In this document: positions 54,458 to 63,662 of the stretch, piece by piece
Position numbering within the stretch: the first letter of the stretch is position 1
How the letters are laid out: each line of letters opens with the position of its first letter
Assembly (NCBI RefSeq): GCF_001571245.1
Contig: NZ_BCTK01000013.1
Coordinates: 1 to 64,000 of the forward strand
Source: Achromobacter piechaudii NBRC 102461
GTDB taxonomy: Bacteria > Pseudomonadota > Gammaproteobacteria > Burkholderiales > Burkholderiaceae_B
Direction of reading: 5' to 3'
DNA length: 64,000 nucleotides
Made by a program: the position numbers and the translations under genes
The notes under the pieces: generated by a model
The model's input: the letters and a program-made list of their open reading frames with translations, nothing else
Databases searched by the model: none
Told to the model about the DNA's origin: nothing

Positions 54458-54832
54458 GTCGGTTCTTCTTAGACGAAAGGCCCCGCTAGGCGTAGGCCGT
54501 TAGGCGTGCGCGGCGAGGCAATGGAGGAGATGACAGCGCTTTGGGAAGAGATTTCCAAGCGGTGCCGCGACGAAGCGTACGGTGTGGATCGTGTCCGGGC
54601 GGTGCGCCGACTTTGCGGCTTACTGCGGTAACCCACGGTGAGGCGGGTTCGGACCCCGGAGGGTGTGCATCACCGGGCTGATTCGAGCGTCGAAGCGGTG
54701 CAGGTTTTGCGCAATTGGCGCCCAATCTGCTGTCGGCAATAAGCGAGTATATAGGCCATTGCCATAAGCGTGTATCGGATTATTCTGAAAACGGGGCGGT
54801 TTGGGCCGCCCCGTGCCGTTTTCAGTGGGCAA
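54458..54832. other. Intergenic region between rnk and the alpha/beta hydrolase
   Basis: The 375 bp hold no recognisable gene. The right end has the hydrolase terminator. The left part is the rnk upstream region. I see no repeats or RNA genes. Confidence 0.55.
54786..54815 (-). terminator. Rho-independent terminator of the alpha/beta hydrolase
   Basis: CGGGGCGG and CCGCCCCG (8 bp) enclose a 6-nt loop. On the minus strand TTTTC follows. It is 18 bp beyond the hydrolase stop. Confidence 0.8.
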
Positions 54833-55669
54833 TCAGCCCTTGATGAAGGCCAGCAGGTCCGGATTGATGATGTCGGCGTGCGTGGTCAGCATGCCGTGCG
54901 GCAGCCCTTCGTACACTTTCAACGTGCCGTTTTTCAGCAGCTTGACCGACAGGCGCGAGGCGTCGTCAATCGGTACGATCTGATCATCGTCGCCGTGCAT
55001 GACCAGCGTGGGCACGGTGATGGCCTTCAGGTCTTCGGTCTGGTCAGTTTCGGAAAACGCCTTGATGCCTTCGTAATGCGCGCGGGCGCCGCCGATCATG
55101 CCTTGGCGCCACCAGTTGTTGATAACGCCCTGCGACACCTTCGCGCCCGAACGGTTGAAGCCGTAGAAGGGGCCCGAGGCGACATCGATGTAGAACTGGG
55201 CGCGGTTGGCCGCCAGCGCTTCGCGAAAGCCATCGAATACTTCGATCGGCAAACCGCCGGGATTGGATTCGGTCTTGAGCATCAGCGGCGGCACGGCGCT
55301 GACCAGCACGGCCTTGGCGACGCGGCCTTTCGGCTGACCGAACTTCGCGACGTAGCGCGCTACTTCGCCGCCACCCGTGGAATGGCCGATATGCACCGCG
55401 TTGCGCAGGTCCAGGTGTTCGACCACGGCCGATGCGTCGGCGGCGTAGTGGTCCATGTCATGACCCTCGCTGACCTGGCTGGAACGCCCATGGCCACGGC
55501 GGTCGTGTGCAATGACGCGAAACCCTTTGTTGACGAAGTACAGCATCTGCGTGTCCCAGTCATCGCTGGACAGCGGCCAGCCGTGGTGGAACATGATCGG
55601 CTGGGCGGTCTTCGGACCCCAGTCCTTGAAGAAGATCTGCACGCCGTCGGGGGTGGTGATAGTGCTCAT
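54833..55669 (-). CDS. Alpha/beta hydrolase, non-heme chloroperoxidase-like
   Basis: The 278-residue enzyme has [19 protein letters not shown] with the oxyanion region, the nucleophile elbow GHSTGGGEV, acidic HGDDDQIVP and the catalytic His in GLPHGM. The sequence is close to perhydrolase/chloroperoxidase type esterases. The start at MSTITTPDG is normal; the frame extends 34 codons upstream. It is probably cytosolic and not part of an operon. Confidence 0.9.
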   Translation of the reverse strand: MSTITTPDGVQIFFKDWGPKTAQPIMFHHGWPLSSDDWDTQMLYFVNKGFRVIAHDRRGHGRSSQVSEGHDMDHYAADASAVVEHLDLRNAVHIGHSTGGGEVARYVAKFGQPKGRVAKAVLVSAVPPLMLKTESNPGGLPIEVFDGFREALAANRAQFYIDVASGPFYGFNRSGAKVSQGVINNWWRQGMIGGARAHYEGIKAFSETDQTEDLKAITVPTLVMHGDDDQIVPIDDASRLSVKLLKNGTLKVYEGLPHGMLTTHADIINPDLLAFIKG

Positions 55670-56065
55670 GGGCTTGTACTCCGGGTAGGTGCCACGGGTG
55701 GAGCGGGCGCTGGTACAGGCGGGCAGACGAGCCTGGCCCGGCGTCGCCAAACCTTGAGCGTAGCGCCGCATAAGCGCAAGCGCTTGAACATTATGAAGCG
55801 GCTTTGAATGAAATCATCTTGCCGTGTGGGAGCGGCGAGAGCAGGGCGAAGGGGTGCGGTACGCGCCCACTAGTACGTCTGTCCCTCGCACACCCTTCTC
55901 GCGCCCTTCCGTGCATCCCTTCCTTGCGCCGCTTTCTTGCCCGCTTCCTTGCTTCCCTTCCTTGCGCCGCTTTCTTGCTCCCTCCCTTGCACCCCTTCCT
56001 CGCGCCGCTTTCTTGCTCCCTCCCACGCACCTCTTCTTGCACCCGCCCCTGCGCCAGCCTCCGTT
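55670..56065. other. Gap containing a 38-bp repeat array
   Basis: The 396 bp between the hydrolase start and the CinA-like stop holds the hydrolase promoter region (right of 55670) and, from about 55890, a T/C-rich array. Open frames here, encoding Lys/Arg/Glu-rich strings on the minus strand, arise from the repeat and have no ribosome site. Confidence 0.6.
55917..56030. repeat. Three-copy 38-bp tandem repeat
   Basis: Three units (55917-55954, 55955-55992, 55993-56030) share CCCTTCCTTGCGCCGCTTTC and CTTGC, with a degenerate part-unit on each side. The array is 3' of the CinA-like gene and 5' of the hydrolase gene. Confidence 0.85.
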
Positions 56066-56599
56066 CTACTTCCCGGAATGCTTCCTGCCCGTCGCCTCGG
56101 CGCCACCTTCCCGCAGCGAACGGTAATGTTCCACGACCCCTTGCAGGGCATATTCCGCGCTGGCTTTGCGGATGCTGTTGCGGTCGCCGGAGAAACGTTT
56201 CGTGGCGGTGAAGACCACCGGCCGGGCATCGGCCTGGCCCATTTTGAACACCCAGGCGTAGCATTGCGTGCCGCTGGGAATGCGGTCGTCGGTGGCGTCG
56301 GTCACGCCCGTGTTGGCCACCGCCACATTGGCCGGGCTTTTACGCGCCGCGCCCAGCGCCATGTCGCGGGCCACGGCTTCGCTGGTCAGGTTATGCGAGT
56401 CCAGCGTCGATTGCGGCACCCCCAGGCACCGCTGTTTGGCTTGCACCGAATACACGACGAAGGCGCAATCGAGCAATTGTCCGGCGCCTGGGATGTCGGC
56501 AAGCGTCGCCGCGATCAGCCCCGCCGTGCAGGATTCGGCGGTCACCAGCTTCAGATCGTTGTCCTGCATGAATGTCGCAACTCGTTCGATAGCGTTCAT
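56066..56599 (-). CDS. CinA C-terminal-domain amidohydrolase, PncC-like
   Basis: The 177-residue protein has the CinA C-terminal signature TAESCTAGLIAATLADIPGAG, then VVYSVQAKQRCLGVP and VANTGVTDATDD. Family members deamidate nicotinamide mononucleotide (PncC). The residue GVTDATDD differs from the usual GIAGP, so the catalytic details may differ. The last 15 residues are Gly/Lys-rich (REGGAEATGRKHSGK) and lead into the repeat. Confidence 0.8.
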   Translation of the reverse strand: MNAIERVATFMQDNDLKLVTAESCTAGLIAATLADIPGAGQLLDCAFVVYSVQAKQRCLGVPQSTLDSHNLTSEAVARDMALGAARKSPANVAVANTGVTDATDDRIPSGTQCYAWVFKMGQADARPVVFTATKRFSGDRNSIRKASAEYALQGVVEHYRSLREGGAEATGRKHSGK

Positions 56600-56771
56600 C
56601 AGTGCACTCCAGGATGTGGCGATGGCTCAAACAATGTACGGATCAGTGGCGAATTTGCAGACTGGGTCGCACGCCCCAAGCAACTGCCGTTCCCGTTTCA
56701 GACGCGGGCACGGCAGTTGCTCCGTTGTCGGCATCCCGGGGCGCTTGCCCCGACAACTCCAGGAGCTTGCC

Positions 56772-57026
56772 ATGAGCACCCCCTCGACTCCCCAGCAGAA
56801 TCCGACCTCTCCACAGCCCGGCCAAGGGCTGCCCGATCAATCTCCGGCTGAGAACCCCGATCGCCGCGCGCCGGGACAGGAACGCGACAAGGATGGGCGT
56901 TGGCCGCCTGACGCGCTGCCCAATCCGATGCCGGACGTGGACCCGCAGCAGACGCCGGGCATTGACCGCCTGGGCGATGCCAACGCCGCTGACCAGCATT
57001 GGCTGCGCAGCACGCGCGGCCTGTAA
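56772..57026 (+). CDS. Small Pro/Gln-rich disordered protein
   Basis: The 84-residue product is mostly Pro, Gln, Asp and Gly (STPQQNPTSPQPGQGLPDQ, ending DQHWLRSTRGL) with no predicted fold or membrane part. GGAG lies 9 bp before the ATG. It is divergent from the CinA-like gene and points to the MscS gene. Its function is unknown; composition resembles the 59-residue protein near 61983. Confidence 0.65.
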   Translation: MSTPSTPQQNPTSPQPGQGLPDQSPAENPDRRAPGQERDKDGRWPPDALPNPMPDVDPQQTPGIDRLGDANAADQHWLRSTRGL

Positions 57027-57084
57027 GGGCTCAAAGGTCCTGGGACAGCCGCAAAGGCGCCCCAGGATCCATCCCCCGGCAAGG

Positions 57085-58197
57085 TCAGGCGGGCGCAGCC
57101 GCTGGCGCGTCCCCCATTGGATTTCGCCCTCGCGCGTCTGGCGCCGGCGCCGCGTCCCGAGGCATATGCAGGATCTGCTCCGGCAGCGCCAGCGCGATAT
57201 CCGCCGCTTGCAGTTGCCGCATGATGCCCAGGTTGATGGCCTGTTGGATATCCATGTAGTGGTTGTAATCGGCCGTCAACACGTAGTAGACCGCCTCGAA
57301 CTCCAGCGCACCCTCGCCGAAGCGGGCCAGGTGCGCGCGGTCAAAGCGCGTGTCGGTCTGGCTTTCGATCTGCGAACGGATGATGCCGGGCACGGCCGCC
57401 ACTTTCTCCACGTCGGTCTTGTAAGTGATGCGAACCGCAAACACGATGCGCCGTTGTTGCATGCGTTTGTAGTTTTGGATGGTCTGCTTGAGCAGTTCGG
57501 TATTCGAGCAGACGATCTGCTCGCCGCCCAGGCTGCGGATGCGCGTGGTCTTCAGGCCCACATGCTCGATGCTGCCCGCCACCGATCCGAACACGATGAA
57601 GTCGCCGGCTTCGAAGGGCTTGTCCAGCCCGATGGAAATCGAGGCGAACAGGTCGCTCAGGATGGTTTGGACGGCCAAGGCGACCGCCACGCCGCCAATT
57701 CCCAGGCTGGCCACCAGCGCCGTGATGTTCACGCCCAGGTTGTCCAGCATCGCCAGCAGGGCGATCACCCACACCAGCGCGCGCAGCAGGAAACTGAGCA
57801 ACGTGGCGGTGACCGTGGCGCGGTGCGACAGGGCGCGGCTCAAACCGACGTCCACCGCGCGATCCAGCCACAGCGCCAGTTGCAGCGCGATCAGCACAAA
57901 CCACAGGTGCTGCGCGCCGCCCTCGCTGAAGGGGAAGGGCGCGCCCGCCACGTCGACGCCGATCATCAACGTGAAGATGGCCAGCAGAAACCAGCTGGTG
58001 CGCTGCATGACGCGGATCGCGCCTGCCGCCATGCCGTGGCCAGGCAGCGCGGCGCGGCGTTCCAGGCGCGCGCGCACGACGCGGAACGCGAAGATCAGCA
58101 TCAGGTAGAGGGTGGCCGCGACCGCTGCGGCGATCAGCCATAACGCGACGGGGTGGTCCGCAAGCGCGTTCGTGCCGGAAATCCACTGACTCAACAT
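57085..58197 (-). CDS. MscS-family mechanosensitive channel
   Basis: A 370-residue inner-membrane protein with about five N-terminal helices and the MscS core: LGVNITALVASLGIGGVAVALAVQTILSDLFASISIGLDKPFEAGDFI and the beta domain IRSLGGEQIVCSNTELLKQTIQNYKRM. It opens under membrane tension to release solutes. GGAGG precedes the ATG at MLSQWISGTN; the frame is open 58 codons further. It is 67 bp downstream of the response regulator gene. Confidence 0.92.
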   Translation of the reverse strand: MLSQWISGTNALADHPVALWLIAAAVAATLYLMLIFAFRVVRARLERRAALPGHGMAAGAIRVMQRTSWFLLAIFTLMIGVDVAGAPFPFSEGGAQHLWFVLIALQLALWLDRAVDVGLSRALSHRATVTATLLSFLLRALVWVIALLAMLDNLGVNITALVASLGIGGVAVALAVQTILSDLFASISIGLDKPFEAGDFIVFGSVAGSIEHVGLKTTRIRSLGGEQIVCSNTELLKQTIQNYKRMQQRRIVFAVRITYKTDVEKVAAVPGIIRSQIESQTDTRFDRAHLARFGEGALEFEAVYYVLTADYNHYMDIQQAINLGIMRQLQAADIALALPEQILHMPRDAAPAPDARGRNPMGDAPAAAPA

Positions 58198-58264
58198 ACC
58201 GCCTCCGCAAGTTTGGACCTGCGCAGCGCAGCAAATGTTGTGCCGCACCCAAAGCGGCGTGGGG

Positions 58265-58642
58265 CTATTGGCTGAACCCGGACAGCAGCATGGCGTTGAG
58301 CCTGGCCTGGTTGAAGGGCTTTTCGCAACGCGGAAAGCCACGATAGGCCGGGTCCAGCGCCTCGACGCCAAAACCGGTCAGCAGGACCACGTGCACGCCC
58401 TGCGCGACCAGCGCATCGATCAGCGGATAAGACAGCGTGCCATGCAAATTGATGTCCACCACCGCGCAATTGAATTGCCCTGCGTTGGCGCTTGCAAATC
58501 GCATTGCCTCGTCCAGCCACCCGATCATGCCGACGATCGTTGCGCCGTCTTCGCGCAACGCTTCCGCCAGGGTTTCGGCGATGACGTATTCGTCTTCCAC
58601 GACCAGCAGACGGCACGCCGCCAAGGGCGTAGCGTCAGCCAT
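58265..58642 (-). CDS. Single-domain response regulator
   Basis: The 125-residue receiver has the acidic pair in VVEDEYVI, phospho-acceptor Asp in AVVDINLHG, a Thr in LLTGFG and the Lys in CEKPF. It has no output domain. Its start overlaps the kinase stop by eight bases in a different frame, so it is translationally coupled and is the kinase's likely phosphate acceptor. The start at MADATPLAACR is used; a further ten codons are open upstream. Confidence 0.92.
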   Translation of the reverse strand: MADATPLAACRLLVVEDEYVIAETLAEALREDGATIVGMIGWLDEAMRFASANAGQFNCAVVDINLHGTLSYPLIDALVAQGVHVVLLTGFGVEALDPAYRGFPRCEKPFNQARLNAMLLSGFSQ

Positions 58643-61600
58643 GGTGGGCCTTTTGCTGCGAGGCCGTCGCAAGGCTGCCCGATGAACGCAGCGGAACCTC
58701 GATACGGCAACGCAGCCCGTCCGCCTGGAAGTCCAGCGATGTCTGCGCTTGCAGCGTGAAGGTCAGCGCTTGTTCGATAAGCTCGCGTCCATAGCCCTTG
58801 CGGCTGGTGTCGGGCGGCGTCGGCAGGCCCGATTCCTGCCAATCAACCACCAGGATCTGTCCGTCTTCCCGCGTCAGGGTGTGCCATTGCACTTGCAGTT
58901 TGCCGTTGTCGTGCTTCAAGGCGCCATGTTTGAGCGCATTGGTGCCCAGTTCGTGCAGCGCCAAGGCCAGCGACTGGCTGCATTCCGCGCTGACGAACGT
59001 CTGCTCGCCGTGCACCGACACGTGCTGCCCATGCCCGACGGCGTCCAGTTCGCGGCGAACGATCTCGCCAAAATCCACGGCTTCGTGCGACACGTCGCTC
59101 AACAGGCCCTGCACCCGGCTCAAAGCCGACAATCGGCTGTCCAGGCGCTCGAAGGGCTCGCCGCGCCCCAGCGTCCGATACGCGATGCTCTGCACCAGCG
59201 CCAGCAGATTGCGCGTGCGGTGTTGCAGTTCGGCGATCAGGATGCGATGGCGTTGCTCGGCCTGCGTGATCTGGGTGATGTCGATGAAAGTGACGACGAC
59301 GCCGTCCACGCGGTTGTTCGCGTCGCGGTATGGCGCCAGCCGCAGCAGGTAGTGATTCGCGTCGCCTTCGCCTTCGATGCGGCGTTCGATCACTTCCCGG
59401 TCTCGGAAGACCTGCTTGATGTCTTGCGCGAAGGACGGCAGCGGGATGCGGCTCGCCAGATCGGTGATGGGCCGGCCGCGATCGCTGGGCAGGATCCGGA
59501 ACACGTCGCACACCGGCGGCGTGAAGCTGCGGATCACCAGATTGCCATCCAGGAACAGCGTCGCGAACGCGGTGCTGGCGAACAGGTTGTGCAGGTCGCT
59601 GTTGCTGCGATCCAGCTCATCCACCTTGCCTTGCAGCTCGGCGTTGACGGTGTGCAGTTCTTCGTTGAGCGAGACCAGCTCTTCCTTGGAGGCCTCAAGC
59701 TCTTCATTGGACGACTGCAATTCTTCGTTGACCGATACAAGCTCTTCGTTGGAGGACTTCAATTCCTCAAGCGCCGTCTCGTATTCCTCGATGGTCGATT
59801 GCAGCCGGTCGCGCGTTTCGCGCAGCTCGCTTTCAATCTGTTCGGCGGCGCCGATATGCGAGGCGTGCAGATAGGCATTGGCCTCTTCGCGGCTGACGGG
59901 CGGGCCATCGTCGGCGAACAGCACCAGAAACAGCGGCTCGCCTTCGTGGTTTTCCAGCAGCGGGTCGACGGTCAGGCGCAGCAGTTGCACGCGGCCATCG
60001 TCGCCTTCGATGGCGACGTTATGCCGCGTGGCCGACGCGCCGGTGGACATGGCGTCATTGAGCAGGGCGCGCAGGTCCAGGCGCAAGTCCTTGCGCGCCA
60101 GGGCCAGGATCTGGCGAGTCGGCACGCCCGCCGCCGCTTCCAGGTACTTGCCCGTGCGCGCCGAGTAATACACCACGTCGCCGTCCTTGTTGACGAGCAC
60201 GTGCGGCGGCGCATGCTGGAGCAGCACCTGCGTATCGATCGATTGGCGCAAGCCCGTACCGCTGGCTGGCAGTCGGCGTTGCAGGAAGTCCTGCGGACCT
60301 TCCCTGCCGGGCGGCGGCAGGTTGAAGTGCGGGCGCGGACGCACCGCGATGTCGCTGCGGCGCTGGAAAATGCGGTGCTGTTTGTCCAGGGCGCCGAACA
60401 TGTCGGAGAACTGCGTGGTGTTTTCCGACATGCCCAGGAACAGATAGCCGCCATTGCGCAGCGCGTAATGGAACGTCGGGAACACCTGCTTCTGTATGTC
60501 GCCGCCAAAATAGATCAGCAGGTTGCGGCAGGACACCAGATCGATGCGCGAAAAGGGCGGATCGCGCAAGACGCTATGCGGCGAAAAGATGCACAGTTCG
60601 CGGATCTGCTTGCTGACCAGATAGCTTTCGCCGTCGGCGATGAAGAAGCGCTCGCGCCGTTCCGGGCTGACGCTGTCGAGCAAGGTGCCGGGGTAGCGCG
60701 CCGTGCGCGCAATGTTCAGGGCTCGCTCGTCGATGTCGGTGGCGAACAGCTGCACGCGCGGCGGCATTTCCATTTTGTCCATCTGTTCGCGCAGCAGGAT
60801 CGCCAGCGAGTAGACCTCTTCGCCGGTGGCGCAGCCAGGCACCCAGACCCGGACCGTATCGCCCACGCTGCGCCCCTCCAGCAGCTTGGGCACGACCAAT
60901 TGAGCAAGCGCTTCAAAGGCGTCCGGGTCGCGGAAGAAGTCGGTGACGCTGATCAACAGGTCGCGGAACAGCGCGCCGGCTTCCTGAGGCGTGTCGCGCA
61001 GGAACGCTAGATAGGCTGGCAGTGTTTCGGTCTGGTTCACCTTCATGCGGCGATGCACGCGGCGCAGGAAGGTCTTGCTTTTGTAGCCGCTGAAGTCGTG
61101 GCCGGTGCGCGTCAGCAGCAGGCCGTAGATTTCCGACTTGGTCTGTTCGATTTCCGCCGGCAGGTCCTGGGCATCGTCGTCGGCGGTCAGCAGGTCCAGC
61201 GGAGAAGGGGGCGCCGCGTCCAGCAAATGCAGGCGCGTGCCCATTTCAGCGACGGGCAACGCAAAGTCGATGATGCCCGCGCTGATGGCGCTTCGGGGCA
61301 TTTCGGTATAGGCCGGGCCATTGCCGTTGGGCGCCTGGGCCATGGTGATGCCGCCATATTCCTTGATGGCTTTCAAGCCCAGGGTGCCGTCGGTGTCGCT
61401 GCCCGACAGCACGATTCCGACCGCGCGCTGGCCATAGTCTTTGGCCAGCGAGGTCAGGAACTGATCGATCGGCCGGCGGCCATGGCGCTGGCCGGACGTC
61501 GCGGCCAGCTTGATGTGGCCCTGGCTGACGGAGACGTCCGCGTCGGAGGCCAGCACGTAGATCTGGTTAGTCTCGATCGGCATGTCGTCTTGCACCGCGT

Positions 61601-61790
61601 GCACGGGCAGCGAGGTATGGCGGCCGATGACGTCGGGCAGGTGGCTTTCGCGGCCGGGGCCCAGATGCGTCACGACGATGAACGACATGTCCGGATTTTT
61701 GGGTATCCCGGCAAAAAATCCTTCCAGGGCCTCCACGCCGCCGGCGGATGCACCGATACCTACAACAAAAGCGGCGCTGGACAGGGCCAT
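58635..61790 (-). CDS. CheB-CheR-PAS-HWE hybrid histidine kinase
   Basis: A 1051-residue protein. Residues 7-187 form a CheB methylesterase domain (Ser15 in GIGASAGG, His42 in THLGPG, Asp in GSDTDG). Residues 220-480 form a CheR methyltransferase domain (VTDFFRDPDAFEAL, WVPGCATGEEVYSLAI). A PAS-like domain lies near 560-620, a Glu/Ser-rich coiled coil at 660-730 with repeated SSNEEL, a PAS domain at 737-820, then an HWE kinase (ELQHRTRNLLALVQS, LHELGTNALKHGAL, WQESG). No input receptor is fused. The ATG at MALSSAAFVV follows 29 open codons. Confidence 0.95.
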   Translation of the reverse strand: MALSSAAFVVGIGASAGGVEALEGFFAGIPKNPDMSFIVVTHLGPGRESHLPDVIGRHTSLPVHAVQDDMPIETNQIYVLASDADVSVSQGHIKLAATSGQRHGRRPIDQFLTSLAKDYGQRAVGIVLSGSDTDGTLGLKAIKEYGGITMAQAPNGNGPAYTEMPRSAISAGIIDFALPVAEMGTRLHLLDAAPPSPLDLLTADDDAQDLPAEIEQTKSEIYGLLLTRTGHDFSGYKSKTFLRRVHRRMKVNQTETLPAYLAFLRDTPQEAGALFRDLLISVTDFFRDPDAFEALAQLVVPKLLEGRSVGDTVRVWVPGCATGEEVYSLAILLREQMDKMEMPPRVQLFATDIDERALNIARTARYPGTLLDSVSPERRERFFIADGESYLVSKQIRELCIFSPHSVLRDPPFSRIDLVSCRNLLIYFGGDIQKQVFPTFHYALRNGGYLFLGMSENTTQFSDMFGALDKQHRIFQRRSDIAVRPRPHFNLPPPGREGPQDFLQRRLPASGTGLRQSIDTQVLLQHAPPHVLVNKDGDVVYYSARTGKYLEAAAGVPTRQILALARKDLRLDLRALLNDAMSTGASATRHNVAIEGDDGRVQLLRLTVDPLLENHEGEPLFLVLFADDGPPVSREEANAYLHASHIGAAEQIESELRETRDRLQSTIEEYETALEELKSSNEELVSVNEELQSSNEELEASKEELVSLNEELHTVNAELQGKVDELDRSNSDLHNLFASTAFATLFLDGNLVIRSFTPPVCDVFRILPSDRGRPITDLASRIPLPSFAQDIKQVFRDREVIERRIEGEGDANHYLLRLAPYRDANNRVDGVVVTFIDITQITQAEQRHRILIAELQHRTRNLLALVQSIAYRTLGRGEPFERLDSRLSALSRVQGLLSDVSHEAVDFGEIVRRELDAVGHGQHVSVHGEQTFVSAECSQSLALALHELGTNALKHGALKHDNGKLQVQWHTLTREDGQILVVDWQESGLPTPPDTSRKGYGRELIEQALTFTLQAQTSLDFQADGLRCRIEVPLRSSGSLATASQQKAHHG

Positions 61791-61982
61791 GTCGTTCCAA
61801 AAAGGGGGAAAGCAGGATGATATTCGACGACGGTAGCACGGGGGATCATCGAGTGTCCCGTTTGGAAATCTCTCCATACCTATGAGCCGTGAATCGACGG
61901 GTTTGGCGTCGTCTCGCCCACGCGCGTTTCAGGCATGCAGCTTGCTGCCCCGATCAAGCCACACTTTCAAAAGGAGTGCGCG

Positions 61983-62162
61983 ATGAAGCCCAAAGACAGC
62001 AAGCCCAACCCCTCGGACGACGACACGCCGCGCGAAGCGCAAGCCAGCCACCGCGACACGCAGAACCGCAGCAAGAAGGAAGGCCACGTTTCGCAGATCG
62101 GCACCGGGCAAGACCAACAGAGCCAGCGCAATCGTGGCGCGGGCGCGCGCAGCAAACCCTGA
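61983..62162 (+). CDS. Small hydrophilic disordered protein
   Basis: The 59-residue protein begins MKPKDSKPNPSDDDTPREAQ and is rich in Asp, Gln, Ser, Arg and Lys with no hydrophobic segment. AAGGAG lies 6 bp before the ATG. It is 12 bp before the secreted protein gene and divergent from the kinase. The function is unknown; similar short proteins appear in stress loci, which is only an analogy. Confidence 0.75.
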   Translation: MKPKDSKPNPSDDDTPREAQASHRDTQNRSKKEGHVSQIGTGQDQQSQRNRGAGARSKP

Positions 62163-62174
62163 GCGGAGGTCGCC

Positions 62175-62561
62175 ATGACACACACACGGCACGCTTTGCA
62201 TGGAGCATGCAGGCCGCTTCTGGCCGTCGCCCTGGTCGCTGGCCTGGCCTGGACCCCGCTGACCGTCGCCCAGTCGGCGGGTGGCCCGGCCGGTCCGGCG
62301 GGCCAGGGCGGGCCGCCGCCAGCCGGCACCCCGGCGCCTGCGGGGTCCGCGCCCGATGGCGGCGCGCCGGCTCCGTCCAGGGGCGACCCTTCCCGTCCCC
62401 CGCCCACCATTCCGCAGGCCGCGCCCGGCGAGACCCCGTCCCAGCCCATTCAGGGCCAGGGCACCGTCAAGGGCTCGTCGGCCAATCCCGCGCCCGATGG
62501 CCGCATTCCCGGAGGCAAGGCCGGTTCAGGCGGGCACAAGACCAACGAATACGGCCGCTAG
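62175..62561 (+). CDS. Secreted Pro/Gly/Ala-rich low-complexity protein
   Basis: The 128-residue protein has a signal peptide (about 1-33: LLAVALVAGLAWTPLTVAQS) followed by Gly/Pro/Ala-rich repeats such as GPAGPAGQGGPPPAGTPAPAG and ending SGGHKTNEYGR. It is predicted to be periplasmic or exported and unfolded. It sits between the small disordered protein and the CheB-like gene on one strand. No family is recognised. Confidence 0.7.
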   Translation: MTHTRHALHGACRPLLAVALVAGLAWTPLTVAQSAGGPAGPAGQGGPPPAGTPAPAGSAPDGGAPAPSRGDPSRPPPTIPQAAPGETPSQPIQGQGTVKGSSANPAPDGRIPGGKAGSGGHKTNEYGR

Positions 62562-62581
62562 GCCGCGTCGGGGCGCTCATC

Positions 62582-63589
62582 ATGCAGAACCGGGACATAG
62601 TCGTGGTTGCGGTCTCCACGGGCGGGCTGACCGCCCTGGAGGTACTGCTGGGCGATCTGCCTCCCGCTTTGCACGCGTCGATCTTCGTTGCGATGCACGT
62701 GGACGGTTATCGCAGCGTCCTGCCGACCCTGCTTCAGTCCCGCACCCGCTGGCGCGTGCAGCACGCGCGCGATGCGGAGCCGTTCGCGCCGGGCGTCGTC
62801 TACATCGCGCCGCCCGACCGGCACCTGATTCTTCAGCATGACGCGACCGTGCTGACGCGAGGCCCCAAGGAAAACTTCACGCGGCCGGCGGCCGACCCGT
62901 TGTTCCGCTCCGCAGCCGTGCACTACGGGCCGCGCGTCGTCGGCATCGTACTGACCGGCCGGCTGGATGACGGGGCGGCCGGGCTGAAAGCGGTGCAGGC
63001 CTGCGGCGGTTTCGCCATCGTGCAGGATCCAGGCGATAGCGTGGCCCGGGACATGCCGGCCAACGCGCTCGCGGCCGTGCCGACGGCCATGGTGCTGCCG
63101 TTGCGGCAGATCGGCATGGCGATGGCGGCTGCGGTAAATACTGCGGTGACGCCGCGCGCGCCCGGCGCTGCGCCGTCGGAAATGCTGCGCACCGAATCTC
63201 GCATGACGGAAACCGGTCAGTCATCGGCAGCGGTGCTGGAGCGCATTGGACGGCCGGTCGGGCTGACGTGCCCGGATTGCGGCGGGGCGATCTGGCGCGT
63301 CGATACGGGCGCGCCGGTTCGATATCGTTGCCATACCGGCCACGCCTTTTCCTGCGCATCGCTGCATGCGGTGCACGCCGAGCGCGTCGACAAGGCCATC
63401 TGGTCGGCGGCGCGCCTGCTGCGCGAGCGCATCCTGTTGGCGGGCGAGGAAATCGCCATCGGCGGCGGGTCGGCCGAAGCGACCGGGCGGCTGCGCGCGG
63501 CAGTCAGCCAGTGGGAGTCCGCGTACCAGCAGTTGCGCAGCCTGGCCGCGATGCCGGACGGCCCGCTGGGCGAGTCCGGCGTGGAGTAG
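62582..63589 (+). CDS. CheB-type methylesterase with C-terminal zinc ribbon
   Basis: The 335-residue protein has a stand-alone CheB esterase domain (Ser12 in AVSTGG, His39 in VAMHVDG, Asp130 in LDDGAAG) without the receiver domain, so its regulation by phosphate is lost. Residues 230-253 form a zinc ribbon (Cys230, Cys233, Cys250, His253 in YRCHTGHAF), and the remainder is a helical tail with RVDKAIWSAARLLRERIL. Chemoreceptor genes are absent, so its target is probably not a chemoreceptor. The start is the ATG at MQNRDIVVV, without a strong ribosome site. Confidence 0.88.
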   Translation: MQNRDIVVVAVSTGGLTALEVLLGDLPPALHASIFVAMHVDGYRSVLPTLLQSRTRWRVQHARDAEPFAPGVVYIAPPDRHLILQHDATVLTRGPKENFTRPAADPLFRSAAVHYGPRVVGIVLTGRLDDGAAGLKAVQACGGFAIVQDPGDSVARDMPANALAAVPTAMVLPLRQIGMAMAAAVNTAVTPRAPGAAPSEMLRTESRMTETGQSSAAVLERIGRPVGLTCPDCGGAIWRVDTGAPVRYRCHTGHAFSCASLHAVHAERVDKAIWSAARLLRERILLAGEEIAIGGGSAEATGRLRAAVSQWESAYQQLRSLAAMPDGPLGESGVE

Positions 63590-63662
63590 CGTCGGGCTCA
63601 GGCGGGTATGGCAATTGCTGCCCTTGCAGGCCCATCCCGGGACTACCGCAAGGAGATCAGCG

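Noticed and set aside
54458-54832. tRNA or small RNA in the gap after rnk
   Set aside because: A TTCGG-type motif occurs near 54645 but no cloverleaf arms or anticodon stem can be drawn around it.
55917-56030. 38-bp direct repeats as a CRISPR array
   Set aside because: Units are adjacent with no unique spacers and no cas genes are present.
55791-56264. 157-codon Lys/Arg/Glu-rich minus-strand frame as a histone-like gene
   Set aside because: It is made from the 38-bp repeat and overlaps the CinA-like gene in another frame, without a ribosome site.
58749-61010. 753-codon plus-strand open frame under the kinase gene
   Set aside because: Antisense to a kinase with clear domains; composition (Ala/Arg/Gln-rich) is typical of shadow frames.
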